A DNA stretch of 64,000 nt from DATHZQ01 sp965216945 (GTDB lineage: Bacteria; Actinomycetota; Acidimicrobiia; Spongiisociales; UBA5794). Location of the stretch: positions 2,356,001 through 2,420,000 of the forward strand of contig CBDCGU010000003.1 in NCBI GenBank assembly GCA_965216945.1, in the 5' to 3' direction. This document shows, piece by piece, positions 1-8,478 of the stretch (position 1 is the first letter of the stretch; each line of letters starts with the position of its first letter). Both the position numbers and the translations under genes were made by a program. Below the pieces are notes generated by a model. It worked only from the letters and a program-made list of their open reading frames with translations. It did not search any database and had not been told where the DNA came from.

Positions 1-25
1 TGATCACTACGAAAGGAGGGAAGCC

Positions 26-136
26 ATGCGTGACCGGCAACAGCCCGAACGATGCGGGCCACGTTGGATCGACCAGATCAACGCCGATCGCATCATTCAG
101 TACGAGAACGCTCGGATCGGCATCGCCATCCGATGA
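26..136 (+). CDS. Small ORF, 36 aa, unknown
   Basis: This short open frame starts at an ATG placed five bases after a strong Shine-Dalgarno (AAAGGAGGG at about 13-20). The product is 36 residues and rich in Arg, Ile and Asn, with no signal peptide or membrane segment. I recognise no family. A second tiny ORF with its own ribosome site follows 41 bp later, and a perfect hairpin follows that, so the two may form one short transcript. The ribosome site is the main evidence that it is real. It could also be the tail of an arrangement that begins left of the window. Confidence 0.45.
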   Translation: MRDRQQPERCGPRWIDQINADRIIQYENARIGIAIR

Positions 137-177
137 CCCGCGGCCACTTGTTGGCGGCTGCACAGAAAGGAACAACC

Positions 178-300
178 ATGAACCACCGATACGTCGAATC
201 GGCAGGGCTCGGAGCCCTCGTCGACGAGGCGGGCGACCGCTCGCTGCAGCGCATGTCGCTCCACCTCGAGGCCGTTCGCCAGCTGATGGCCGTCAAATGA
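178..300 (+). CDS. Small ORF, 40 aa, unknown
   Basis: The start ATG is preceded by AGAAAGGA at a seven-base spacing. The 40-residue product is mostly amphipathic helix: an acidic middle (LVDEAGDRS), then LQRMSLHLEAVRQLM and a terminal Lys. No known family is recognised. It lies between the 36-aa ORF at 26-136 and the hairpin at 338-370, in the same orientation. A longer in-frame ORF opens upstream at 52 but has no ribosome site, so the ATG at 178 is preferred. Confidence 0.45.
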   Translation: MNHRYVESAGLGALVDEAGDRSLQRMSLHLEAVRQLMAVK

Positions 301-337
301 CCGGCGGCTTCTGGTGACGGTTCGGCACTCACCAGCC

Positions 338-370
338 CACGATGGGGACGGCAACGCCGTCCCCATCGTG
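338..370. terminator. Perfect 15-bp hairpin, likely bidirectional terminator
   Basis: Positions 338-352 and 356-370 are perfect reverse complements around a 3-base loop (AAC). No long T-run follows on either side. It sits between the two small plus-strand ORFs and the minus-strand dGTPase gene, where a shared terminator would be expected. Nothing else is seen between 371 and 549. Confidence 0.6.
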
Positions 371-549
371 CATTTCGACGAATCCAAACTCCGCGTTCCT
401 CCGTACACACAGGTGAGGGGCTGCGGCGAGCTGTGCGCACGAGAGTTCGCCCTCCTCTCCAAGCCCGGGGGGCTGGTCCCAGCGGCCCCCGAAGGGACGA
501 CAGCAGGGTGGCGTCGAGAACGGCCGCCCTGCCGTCGCGTCGCGATCGC

Positions 550-1554
550 TCAGTCGAAGAGCCTTGGCCGGAACAACCGATCGTGGGTGCGAATGGCGAA
601 CCGGTCCGTCATGCCGGCGACGTAGTCCATCACCTGCGTGAGCGGGGGCGCCCCGTCGTGCCGGTACGACGCCGGGATCTCCTCCGGATGCGCCCTGTAG
701 TACTCGACCAGATTCCGCACGATGTCCATCGCTCGCACGCGCTGCGGAGCCACTTCCGGCCGCAGGTACACGCGCTCGAACATGAAGGACCGGAGCCGGT
801 GCATCACCTCCAGCTTGGAAGCGTCCATGGCTATCTCGCCGGTCCGCAGCGACGTCTCGACGACGCTCAGGATCATGGACTCGATCCATTGTCTGCCGGG
901 CTCGCCGAACGCAGCGATTGCCTCGCCCGGAAGATCCGCCCGACCGAGCACGCCGGCGCGGAGCGCATCCTCGGCGTCGTGCGCCAAGTAGGCGATGCGG
1001 TCGGCGTACCGCACGATGGAGCCCTCGTACGTGGCCGGGCCCCTCTCGACTTTCCACGGGTGGCTGCGAATGCCGTCGAGCACCTCGACCGTGAGATTCA
1101 ACGGCTCCAGCACCTCGAAGATGCGGGCGCTCTGGTCGGAATGCCGCCACTCGCCGTCGACGAACTCGGACAGTGCGTCCTCACCCGTGTGCCCGAACGG
1201 GGAATGTCCCACGTCGTGCCCGAGGCCGATGGCCTCTGCCAGCGTCTCGTTGAGTGAGAGATAGCGGGCAATCGACCGTCCGATCTGGACCACCTTCAAC
1301 GTGTGGCTGAGGCGGGTCACGTAGTGATCGCCCTCGGGGTTCATGAACACCTGGGTCTTGTGCTTCAGGCGGCGGAATGCCTTCGAGTGGAGGATGCGGT
1401 CGCGGTCGCGCTCGAAGGCGGTGCGGTGGTCGTCCGGCGCTTCGGGAATGCGGCGCCCGCCACTCTCACCTGCCCGCATTGCGCCGGGGGCGAGCGTGCG
1501 CCGTTCGAGCTGCTCGGCGTCGCTGCGAGTGCGGTGCACGAAAGGGGAGCTCAT
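550..1554 (-). CDS. dgt: dGTPase / dNTP triphosphohydrolase (HD domain)
   Basis: Cytoplasmic enzyme predicted to hydrolyse dNTPs to the nucleoside plus triphosphate. HD-family motifs are visible: RLKHKTQVF, then SHTLKVVQIGR, then GLGHDVGHSPFGHTGE, which carries the metal-binding His-Asp pair. The chosen ATG at 1554 gives about 334 residues, close to the type-2 dGTPase length. The frame is open further upstream, but that stretch is Arg-rich and lies inside the reductase gene. The start is 13 bases downstream of the reductase stop at 1568, so the two are probably cotranscribed. Together with the neighbouring deoxyribonucleotidase this suggests a dNTP pool-control operon. Confidence 0.9.
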   Translation of the reverse strand: MSSPFVHRTRSDAEQLERRTLAPGAMRAGESGGRRIPEAPDDHRTAFERDRDRILHSKAFRRLKHKTQVFMNPEGDHYVTRLSHTLKVVQIGRSIARYLSLNETLAEAIGLGHDVGHSPFGHTGEDALSEFVDGEWRHSDQSARIFEVLEPLNLTVEVLDGIRSHPWKVERGPATYEGSIVRYADRIAYLAHDAEDALRAGVLGRADLPGEAIAAFGEPGRQWIESMILSVVETSLRTGEIAMDASKLEVMHRLRSFMFERVYLRPEVAPQRVRAMDIVRNLVEYYRAHPEEIPASYRHDGAPPLTQVMDYVAGMTDRFAIRTHDRLFRPRLFD

Positions 1555-1567
1555 GGTGCCGGCACGC

Positions 1568-3487
1568 TCAGCATGTCGAGTGCCCGCAGGCGTGGCACTT
1601 GCCGCACGCTTCGGCAAACTCGAACGACGGCGAGCCGCACATCGGACAGATGTCGAGCACACTCTGGCCGCGTAGCGGCGGCGTCGGATTCGCATCCTCA
1701 CCCACTGCGGGTGCCGAGCCTTCGATCGTGCCGATGTCGGTACCGCCCGGCGTGCCCCGGTTCAGGACTTGCCATGTCTTCGAGCCGTCCCGGTACACGG
1801 TGATGCCGGTGCAGCCCAGCTCTGCTGCGAGTCGGTAGATGCGGGCGACATCGCCACGCGTGGCACCGGCCGGGAGGTTGATCGTCTTCGAAACGGCGTT
1901 GTCGACGCGGGCTTGAAAGGCCGCTTGGTGCTTGACATGCCACTCGGGGGCGACGTCGTGGGCGGTGACGAAGACCTCGGCCAGCGCCTCTGGCACAGCC
2001 TCCAGGTCCCTGATGCTCCCGTGCTCAGCCACCGCTGCGCCGAAGGTCGGGTTCCAGACACCCGACGAGCGGGCCGCGGACTCGAAGTCGGGGTGGACCT
2101 CCATCAGCAGCTTGCCGTCGAGGACCCTGCGGTAGTAGCTCAGGGCGAAGAGCGGTTCGATGCCTGATGAGCAGCCGGCGATGATCGAGATGGTGCCGGT
2201 CGGGGCGATCGTCGTGCGGGTTGCGTTGCGCATGGGCCTGTCGAGCCCGCCGGGTCCGTAGATCGACGCACCCCAGTTGCCGAACGATCCGCGGACGGTG
2301 GCCAGGGCGCTCGATGCCTCGTCGGCCTCGGTTTGCACGAAGCCCATGAGACGGTCGGCGAGTGAGACTGCGGTCGGGCTGTCGTAGGCGATGCCGAGAC
2401 GGACGAGCAGATCCGCCCATCCCATGATCCCGAGCCCGATCTTGCGGTTGCCGTGCTTGTGCATGCGTTCGATCTCTGGGATCGGGTAGCGGCTGCGCTC
2501 GACCGCGTTGTCGAGGAAGCGAACCGCCAGATGCACCAGTCGCCTCAGCTCGGCCCAGTCGACGGTGCCGCCGGCGGCGAGCTTGCCCACGTCGATCGAG
2601 CCGAGGACGCAGGCCTCGAAGGGCAGGAGCGGCTGCTCTCCGCAGGGATTGGTTGCCTCGATGCGGCCGAGGGAAGGTGTCGGGTTGGTGCGCGGCCGGT
2701 TCATCCGGTCGACGAACACCAGCCCGGGATCGCCCGTCTCCCATGCAGCGGCGACGAGGCGATCGAACACCTCGGCTGCGTTGTACGTCCCCGCCGGCTC
2801 GCCGGTACGGGGGTTCACCAGGTGATAGTCCTCTCCGCCCGCGGCGCGAGCCATCCACTCGGCAGTGACGGCCACCGAGAGGTTGAAGTTGGTGATCGCA
2901 CCGCCGCGTTTGGCGTCGATGAAGGCTGCGATGTCGGGATGGGTGACATCGAGGATCCCCATGTTGGCTCCACGACGGAAGGAGCCCTGCTTGATGCGCT
3001 CGGTGGCCGCGTCGTAGACCTCGAGAAACGACACAGGGCCGGAGGATGCCCCCTGGGTGGTGCGCACCACATCTCCTTGCGGCCGGAGGCGGGAGAACGA
3101 GAACCCGGTTCCGCCCCCGGACTGGTGGATCTTCGCAGCAAGTTTGAGGGTGTCGAAGATCGAGTCCAGCGAGTCTTCGACGGGGAGGACGAAGCACGCC
3201 GCCAGCTGGCCGAGCTCGCGCCCGGCGTTCATCAGCGTCGGCGAGTTGGGCAAGAAGCGCAGCGCCGTCATCGCGTCGTAGAAGGTCTCGCTCATCGCGT
3301 CGGGGTCGCCGTCCCAATCGGCTTCGGCTGCCGCGATGTGGTCGGCGACGCGGCGGAACATGTCTGCCGGCGCCTCAGCCGGCGACCCGGCGGCGTCACG
3401 CATGAGATAGCGATCCGCCAAGACCCGCCTGGCATTGGCAGTCAATGCGATGTCTTCGATGCTCAACTCGGGCTCCACCCGCTCCAT
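1568..3487 (-). CDS. nrdJ: Class II (adenosylcobalamin) ribonucleotide reductase, 639 aa
   Basis: Reduces ribonucleotides to deoxyribonucleotides using a B12-derived radical. Recognisable blocks: LPNSPTLMNAG (about 79), the first redox Cys in LAACFVLP, HQSGGGTGFSFS, the active-site NPCGEQPL, and ATRTTIAPTGT. The C-terminus carries CPMCGSP and CGKCHACGHSTC, a zinc-ribbon or redox tail that regenerates the active site in this family. It is complete and shorter than the second reductase at the window's right edge. It lies directly upstream of the dGTPase. No B12 riboswitch was seen in the 42-base gap before it. Confidence 0.95.
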   Translation of the reverse strand: MERVEPELSIEDIALTANARRVLADRYLMRDAAGSPAEAPADMFRRVADHIAAAEADWDGDPDAMSETFYDAMTALRFLPNSPTLMNAGRELGQLAACFVLPVEDSLDSIFDTLKLAAKIHQSGGGTGFSFSRLRPQGDVVRTTQGASSGPVSFLEVYDAATERIKQGSFRRGANMGILDVTHPDIAAFIDAKRGGAITNFNLSVAVTAEWMARAAGGEDYHLVNPRTGEPAGTYNAAEVFDRLVAAAWETGDPGLVFVDRMNRPRTNPTPSLGRIEATNPCGEQPLLPFEACVLGSIDVGKLAAGGTVDWAELRRLVHLAVRFLDNAVERSRYPIPEIERMHKHGNRKIGLGIMGWADLLVRLGIAYDSPTAVSLADRLMGFVQTEADEASSALATVRGSFGNWGASIYGPGGLDRPMRNATRTTIAPTGTISIIAGCSSGIEPLFALSYYRRVLDGKLLMEVHPDFESAARSSGVWNPTFGAAVAEHGSIRDLEAVPEALAEVFVTAHDVAPEWHVKHQAAFQARVDNAVSKTINLPAGATRGDVARIYRLAAELGCTGITVYRDGSKTWQVLNRGTPGGTDIGTIEGSAPAVGEDANPTPPLRGQSVLDICPMCGSPSFEFAEACGKCHACGHSTC

Positions 3488-3529
3488 GATGGATGCTAGG
3501 TACGGGGTACGACCGAATCCGGCCGAGCC

Positions 3530-4090
3530 TCAGTCGGGCGGTCCATCTTGCAGTCGGCGCACCAATGACCCGAACGCATCCCAGTCATGGATGTCGACGA
3601 GACCAGGGCCCGGTCCGTTCCACGGTCGGACGAACCGGCACACCGTGGCCTCGGGCCGGTTGCGCACGAGATCGTGGAGCTGGTACGGGTTGTCGTCGAG
3701 GTAGATGTCACAGGCGACCCGCCACTTCTGGGTGGTCACGTGGATCTCTCGCGTCGGGATGCGGTGTTCTGCGATCCAGGCATACGTGTCGTGCACCGCC
3801 CAATGCGGCTTTGTCGTGATGATCACGATCTCGTGCTCCCGTGCGAGGTCGCCCAGCCACCGCTGCGAGCCGTCGTACATGTCGAAGTCGCGAAAGATCG
3901 ACGGTCCGGCGCCGCGTCGTGCCCACTGCCAGAACTCACGCTTGGACGCAAAGTGGGTGATGTCGGGGATGCCGTGCCAGCGCATCACCTGATCCCGCGT
4001 GATCTCGGCGCCGAACTCCTCGTTGTAGAGCCGGATCCACCCTCCGGTGAAATCCACCACCACGCCGTCGAGGTCGATGCCGAGCCGCAT
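3530..4090 (-). CDS. 5'(3')-deoxyribonucleotidase-like HAD phosphatase
   Basis: A 186-residue HAD-superfamily protein. The N-terminal DLDGVVVDF gives the nucleophile Asp and the acid/base Asp. The central IVIITTKPHWAVHDT is motif II-like, and the C-terminal YLDDNPYQ supplies the metal-binding acids. Size and motifs fit the NT5C 5'(3')-deoxyribonucleotidase family, which dephosphorylates dNMPs. It lies 42 bp upstream of nrdJ on the same strand and so probably heads the nucleotide operon. HAD substrate assignment from sequence is uncertain; the neighbourhood is what favours a nucleotide substrate. Confidence 0.75.
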   Translation of the reverse strand: MRLGIDLDGVVVDFTGGWIRLYNEEFGAEITRDQVMRWHGIPDITHFASKREFWQWARRGAGPSIFRDFDMYDGSQRWLGDLAREHEIVIITTKPHWAVHDTYAWIAEHRIPTREIHVTTQKWRVACDIYLDDNPYQLHDLVRNRPEATVCRFVRPWNGPGPGLVDIHDWDAFGSLVRRLQDGPPD

Positions 4091-4120
4091 CCGGTGAAGG
4101 TAGCGTCCCGCCGGCCACCG

Positions 4121-4546
4121 TCAGTGGGGAGGGCTCTCCGGGACGTCGTCCGGCTCGGGGCCTGAGGTCAGGCGGAGCGTGGCGACGTTCTTGACGTTCC
4201 AGCAGAGTGTCGTTCCCTCCGTCACCGTGAGCCGGAACGGTCCGCCGCGCTCGGGCGGCAGCGGCCCATCGCCGGCGGCGAAGGCCAGCCACCCGCCCGA
4301 TGCGAGGTCCGCGAGGGGGATCGAGGCGCGGTAATCCCCACCGTCACTGATGACGGTGCAATGGGTTGCATCGTCGAGCGGTCTCGCCACCTCGAGGATG
4401 TTGGCAATCCGCACCGCACGACCGGTGGCGCCGGGAGCCACGTCCGTCACGTCGTCGACGATGTCGGGCATCGCGGCGAAGTCGGATGCGGTGACGTGCA
4501 GGTCGGTTGCCACGGCTCCCGTGACATGGATCGACGGCGGGTTCAC
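4121..4546 (-). CDS. Small molybdopterin-oxidoreductase-fold protein
   Basis: A 141-residue protein resembling the core of the sulfite-oxidase-type molybdopterin-binding fold (Oxidored_molyb). It starts with an SIHVTGAV-like strand, has a central HCTVISDGGDYRASIPLADL, and ends with FRLTVTEGTTLCWNVKNV, the place where family members read the 'W.s.KWv' motif. It is much shorter than functional oxidases. The GTG start has a good ribosome site (AGGAG, six bases upstream). It may be a cofactor-free derivative. The family assignment is from the overall pattern and moderately sure. Confidence 0.6.
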   Translation of the reverse strand: MNPPSIHVTGAVATDLHVTASDFAAMPDIVDDVTDVAPGATGRAVRIANILEVARPLDDATHCTVISDGGDYRASIPLADLASGGWLAFAAGDGPLPPERGGPFRLTVTEGTTLCWNVKNVATLRLTSGPEPDDVPESPPH

Positions 4547-4567
4547 GCGTTGCTCCTAACTGTCGTC

Positions 4568-5350
4568 TCAGCGGCTCGCCACGAAGAAGAGGCGAGGGAA
4601 GGGAAACAGGGTCGAGCCGTCCTTCCGGGTCGGGTAGGCGGTGCGGAGCGCTCTGGAGTAGCGGTCGACGAACTCGGTCCGCGCTTCAGGCCCCAGCTCG
4701 TCGAGGATCGGGCGGAGAGCGGTGCCGGAGACCCACGCCAGCACCGCATCCGGCCCATGGAGCACTTGGAAGTATCTCGTCGTCCACAGATCTACGGTTG
4801 CGGCCGACGCGGCGAGCAGATCGGCGTAGTGCTCGGGTTGGGCCACGTTGGGTTCGGCGAGGCGGCTGCGCAGCTCGTCGGAGCCGCTGCCCGTCTCGGC
4901 AAGGGTCGTCCGCATCAGCTCATGCGACGGCTCGTACCAGCTCAGCGGCATCTGCACCGCAAGTTGCCCACCGGGTCGCAGCGAACCGAGCAGACGCTCG
5001 ATGAGCGCATCGTGGCCGGGGACCCAGTGCAGCACGGCGTTGCTGTAGATGACATCGAGGCGAGCCGGTTCGGCCCAGTCGGCTGCATCGAATTGGCGCC
5101 ACTCGACCTCTCGCTGCGTGTCACCGAGTCGTGCCTCGTCGAGCATCTCCCGTGAGCTGTCGGACCCGACGACGTGTGCGCCCGGCCAGCGATGCGCCAT
5201 GAGCCGCGTCAGCTGCCCCGTGCCGCAGCCCAAGTCGTGGACCTGCTCGGGCGCCTCGACGTCGATCCGCCCGAGGAGATCGAGCCCCGGCCGCAACCGC
5301 TGGCCGGCGAACCGGAGGTACTGGGCGGGATCCCAGCTCGGCGAGGTCAC
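4568..5350 (-). CDS. SAM-dependent methyltransferase, trans-aconitate 2-methyltransferase-like
   Basis: A 260-residue class I methyltransferase. SAM-binding motif I is VHDLGCGTGQLTRLM, followed by GSDSSREML and YSNAVLHWVPGHDALIERL. The opening WDPAQYLRFAGQRLRPGLDL is typical of Tam enzymes, which methylate trans-aconitate and detoxify this aconitase inhibitor. The GTG start overlaps the stop of the upstream hydrolase (GTGA), showing translational coupling. The exact substrate is inference from the family. Confidence 0.85.
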   Translation of the reverse strand: MTSPSWDPAQYLRFAGQRLRPGLDLLGRIDVEAPEQVHDLGCGTGQLTRLMAHRWPGAHVVGSDSSREMLDEARLGDTQREVEWRQFDAADWAEPARLDVIYSNAVLHWVPGHDALIERLLGSLRPGGQLAVQMPLSWYEPSHELMRTTLAETGSGSDELRSRLAEPNVAQPEHYADLLAASAATVDLWTTRYFQVLHGPDAVLAWVSGTALRPILDELGPEARTEFVDRYSRALRTAYPTRKDGSTLFPFPRLFFVASR

Positions 5351-6282
5351 AGTGACCTCGGAATCGAGTGTTGCCAGTCGGCGAGGAGAGTGCGCAGCGA
5401 TGCGACGAACCCGAGCGGTTGGTCGAGGATGAGGTGGTGATGGGCCTCCGGGATCGACACGACGGGAGCGTTGCGTCCCATCAGCTCGTACATGTAATCG
5501 GCGGTGTCGGGGGGCACGACGACACTCAGATCGCCGCGCAGCAGGGCGACTCGGCAGCGCACCGACCGGAGCTGGTCGCGGAGCGGAACGAGGGTGTGGC
5601 GAAAGAGGTTGGGATCGAACTTCCATGTCCACCCCCCTTCGGTGTTGCGTAGCGAATGGCGGGCGACGTGGTCGACGATGAAGTCGTTGTCGCACGGCTG
5701 CTCGGGGATGAGGCGGAAGTGGGCCAGTGCGGTCTCGAGGTCCGGGTAGACCCCTGGCGAGCGAAAGGCTCTGCCCCGCTGGCCCTCCTCGGACTCGGGG
5801 TCGGGCCGGCGAACCGGCGAGTCGACGATGACCGCACCGGCGAGCCGGTCCCCGTGCCGAGCCGCCGTCATGATGGTGACCATGCCTCCGAGACTGTGGC
5901 CGACAACCACGGGCGGGCCGGGGAAGCCCGCATCGTCGGCGACCGCCATGACCTCGTCCGACCAGGCCCAGTGCGAGTACGAATCCCGACGGTCGCTGTC
6001 GCCGTGGCCGCTGAGATCGAGAGCGACGACGTGCCATCGAGCGGTGAAGAATGGCCCGAGGAACGACCACCAATGGGCGTGAGCGGCCCCCCCGTGCACG
6101 AAGACCAGGCCTGGGTTTCCCGGTGTACCCCAATCGAGATAGTGCACCGAGGTGCCGGCGACATCGACTTCACGCGATCTGTGGGGCGTTGCGATGGCGT
6201 CTTCGAACCATGCCGGCGTCGTCGACTCGACGGGTCGCCACGTCATGGGGCTGCCTGGAGCGGGCTCATCGGCCGCCACCAT
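5347..6282 (-). CDS. Alpha/beta hydrolase
   Basis: Alpha/beta-hydrolase fold enzyme. The oxyanion segment is VFVHGGAAHAHWW, the nucleophile elbow is VVGHSLGGMV (Ser), and the late SIPEAHHHLILDQ supplies the catalytic His. The substrate is unknown; esterase, lactonase or epoxide hydrolase are possible. I chose the ATG at 6282; an in-frame ATG at 6246 is equally plausible because neither has a clear ribosome site. The stop overlaps the start of the methyltransferase gene, so the two are cotranslated. A small broken gene is divergent upstream. Confidence 0.85.
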   Translation of the reverse strand: MVAADEPAPGSPMTWRPVESTTPAWFEDAIATPHRSREVDVAGTSVHYLDWGTPGNPGLVFVHGGAAHAHWWSFLGPFFTARWHVVALDLSGHGDSDRRDSYSHWAWSDEVMAVADDAGFPGPPVVVGHSLGGMVTIMTAARHGDRLAGAVIVDSPVRRPDPESEEGQRGRAFRSPGVYPDLETALAHFRLIPEQPCDNDFIVDHVARHSLRNTEGGWTWKFDPNLFRHTLVPLRDQLRSVRCRVALLRGDLSVVVPPDTADYMYELMGRNAPVVSIPEAHHHLILDQPLGFVASLRTLLADWQHSIPRSL

Positions 6283-6332
6283 AGAGCAGCGTGGCCCTCG
6301 CTCCCGGCGAGCCCGCATGGGAAGGTGCCACC

Positions 6333-6623
6333 ATGACCGGGGGCAGCGGAATCGCCGTGGTGGCGGGCCTGCCCGCTGGCCGGCGCGGTCGACGTTCGAG
6401 ATCCTGGAAGTGGGAACAGGACCTGTCGACAGCATCTATGTGCTGCTGTCCGCAGACGATGGCCGCTTCCAGGTCGCCCGCCGCGGCGTGTATTCGTACC
6501 ACGAGTTCTGGGTCCCGGCCGAGGACGGGCGGCTCACCGACGAGGAGTGGCGCGCCATGCGCAGGGACGGCTCCAGATCGGCCGGAGTGGCAAGCCGCCT
6601 TCCTGCCGGACGGGAACGAGTGA
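6333..6623 (+). pseudogene. Frame-disrupted small gene, about 95 codons
   Basis: Coding-like sequence runs through two frames. The ATG at 6333 opens MTGGSGIAVVAGLPAGRR. From about 6393 the protein-like sequence moves to the other frame (STFEILEVGTGPVDS, then RGVYSYHEFWVPAEDGRLT, then DEEWRAMRRDG). From about 6568 it returns to the first frame (DRPEWQAAFLPDGNE, stop). Neither frame alone gives a sensible protein, so at least two indels, or sequencing errors in a GC-rich stretch, are implied. The family is not recognised. It lies between the divergent hydrolase and the convergent aminotransferase. Confidence 0.45.
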
Positions 6624-6632
6624 CCTGGCCGG

Positions 6633-8327
6633 CTACCCGATGTCGTCGGGCAGGGGGAACCAGCGGAGATGCTCGAAGTCCTCTGTCACGGTCGGGCGGG
6701 AGGTTGGTGGGGTGGGAGCAACAGCGACGCCCTCCAGGATCAGGCGGGCCTCTGCCAGATAGTCCTGCAGCACCTCGTCGGGATGGAAGCTGCGCTGCTC
6801 CATGTGCCGGTACTCCATCACACCGGATGTATACGTCACGTCGTGGAGGCTGAGCGGCGGCTGCGCCGCCGGCTTGCGATGTCTCCACAGCCCGGTCTCG
6901 GGCTCGAAGCGGTAGTAGGGGAGGAGCCGCCATCCCTCCGCGGCGACCAGCTCGACGGCAGTGAGGACATAGTCGAAGACCGCTTCTGCGATGAAGTAGT
7001 TGAAGTTCACCCGCACCCAACCGGGTTTGATGCCCTCGCAGCCACGTGCGATCTCCCGCTCGAACTCGTGGGAGCGCTCGATGTCGATGCCGAGAAGCCG
7101 GTGCCCGTACGGCCCTGCACAGGAGCATCCGCCGCGGGACTGGATGCCAAAAAGGTCGTTGAGCAGCGCAACGACGTAATTGTGGTGGAGGTACTGGCCC
7201 TCGTGCCGGACGACGAATGACACGATCGACAGCCGGTCGGCATCGTGGTTTCCGAGGATCTCGATGTTGGGGTGGGCGTCCCAGCGTGTGATTGCCCTTC
7301 TGATGAGTTCGTGCTCGATCCCGCGGATGGTCTCTGCCCCGACCGCCTCCTTGAGCTGGAACACGAGACCGGCACGGATCGAGCCGAGGATCGCAGGCGT
7401 TCCGCCCTCCTCCCGGTGCTCGATGTCCTCGAGATAGCGGTGCTCGAACGGATTCACGTAGGCCACGGTGCCGCCGCCCGGCACCGCCGGCACCCGGTTG
7501 GTGAAGAGCTCCTTCCGGGCAACGAGCAACCCCGGTGTGCCCGGGCCGCCGATGAGCTTGTGGGGCGAGACGAAGACCGCGTCCTTGTAGGCGAGGTGGC
7601 TGTCGGCACCATCGTCTGTCGGGCTCATCTCGATCGAGACGTAGGGGGCCGCAGCGGCGAAGTCCCAGAACGAGAGTGCCCCGTGGCGGTGTAGCAAGAT
7701 CGAGATGGAGCGCACGTCCGAGATGATGCCGGTGACATTGGACGCGGCTGAGAACGATCCGATCTTGAGGGGTCGGTCGGCGTACGCCTCGAGCTCCTTC
7801 TCGAGCTGAGCGAGATCGATGTGCCCGTCGGCGTCCTCGCTGATCGTCACCACGTCTGCGATCGATTCACGCCACGGCAACTCGTTCGAGTGGTGCTCGT
7901 ACGGCCCGATGAACACCACCGGCCGCTCGTCTTCGGGGATGTGCCCGGTCAGCCGGTATTCGTCCTCCAGGTTGCAAGGGATGCGCAGCCCGAGAACGTT
8001 GATCAGCCGGTCGATCGCCCCTGTGGACCCCGAGCCGCAGAACAACACGGCGTGCTCGTCCGTGGCGCCGAAGGCGTGGCGGATGATCGAGCGGGCCTCT
8101 TCCCGGAAGCGCGTGGTCTGCAACCCGGTGCCGGACGATTCCGTGTGCGTGTTCGCATAGAGCGGGAGCACGGAATCCCGCATGAAGTCCTCGATGAACG
8201 ACAGCGCCCGGCCCGATGCGGTGTAGTCGGCGTAGGTGACGCGGCGGGGCCCGAAGGGCCCGTTCACGACGTCGTCATCCCCGATGACGGACTTGCGGAT
8301 TGTGGCGATGAGGTCTGCGGAGTGCAC
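6633..8327 (-). CDS. Class V aminotransferase / cysteine-desulfurase-like PLP enzyme, 564 aa
   Basis: PLP enzyme of the aminotransferase class V fold. Visible are FCGSGSTGAIDRLINVLG near the start, the PLP-binding Lys in VSPHKLIGGPGTPG, and a late SRGGCSCAGPYGH, the loop that carries the catalytic Cys in desulfurases. At 564 residues it is longer than IscS/SufS (about 400), with an extra C-terminal segment of about 130 residues (RLLPYYRFEPETGLWRH and onward). The true reaction is unknown; it could be a selenocysteine-lyase or isopenicillin-epimerase-like relative. It stands alone on the minus strand. Confidence 0.85.
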   Translation of the reverse strand: MHSADLIATIRKSVIGDDDVVNGPFGPRRVTYADYTASGRALSFIEDFMRDSVLPLYANTHTESSGTGLQTTRFREEARSIIRHAFGATDEHAVLFCGSGSTGAIDRLINVLGLRIPCNLEDEYRLTGHIPEDERPVVFIGPYEHHSNELPWRESIADVVTISEDADGHIDLAQLEKELEAYADRPLKIGSFSAASNVTGIISDVRSISILLHRHGALSFWDFAAAAPYVSIEMSPTDDGADSHLAYKDAVFVSPHKLIGGPGTPGLLVARKELFTNRVPAVPGGGTVAYVNPFEHRYLEDIEHREEGGTPAILGSIRAGLVFQLKEAVGAETIRGIEHELIRRAITRWDAHPNIEILGNHDADRLSIVSFVVRHEGQYLHHNYVVALLNDLFGIQSRGGCSCAGPYGHRLLGIDIERSHEFEREIARGCEGIKPGWVRVNFNYFIAEAVFDYVLTAVELVAAEGWRLLPYYRFEPETGLWRHRKPAAQPPLSLHDVTYTSGVMEYRHMEQRSFHPDEVLQDYLAEARLILEGVAVAPTPPTSRPTVTEDFEHLRWFPLPDDIG

Positions 8328-8478
8328 CCATCGATGGTAGGGGCTATCGGCGAATCACGAAGCGGTGCCGGCGCAACGCCCCGTCGGAGCGGCGCGGCGT
8401 TTCTACACTCTCCGGCATGGCGTACATCGCCGTCATCCATCGCAGCTCGACCGGGCCGCAAGCCGAGGAACCGTAAAG

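Noticed and set aside
3488..3529. B12 riboswitch before the class II RNR
   Set aside because: Only 42 bases separate it from the upstream gene and no B12-box-like sequence was seen.
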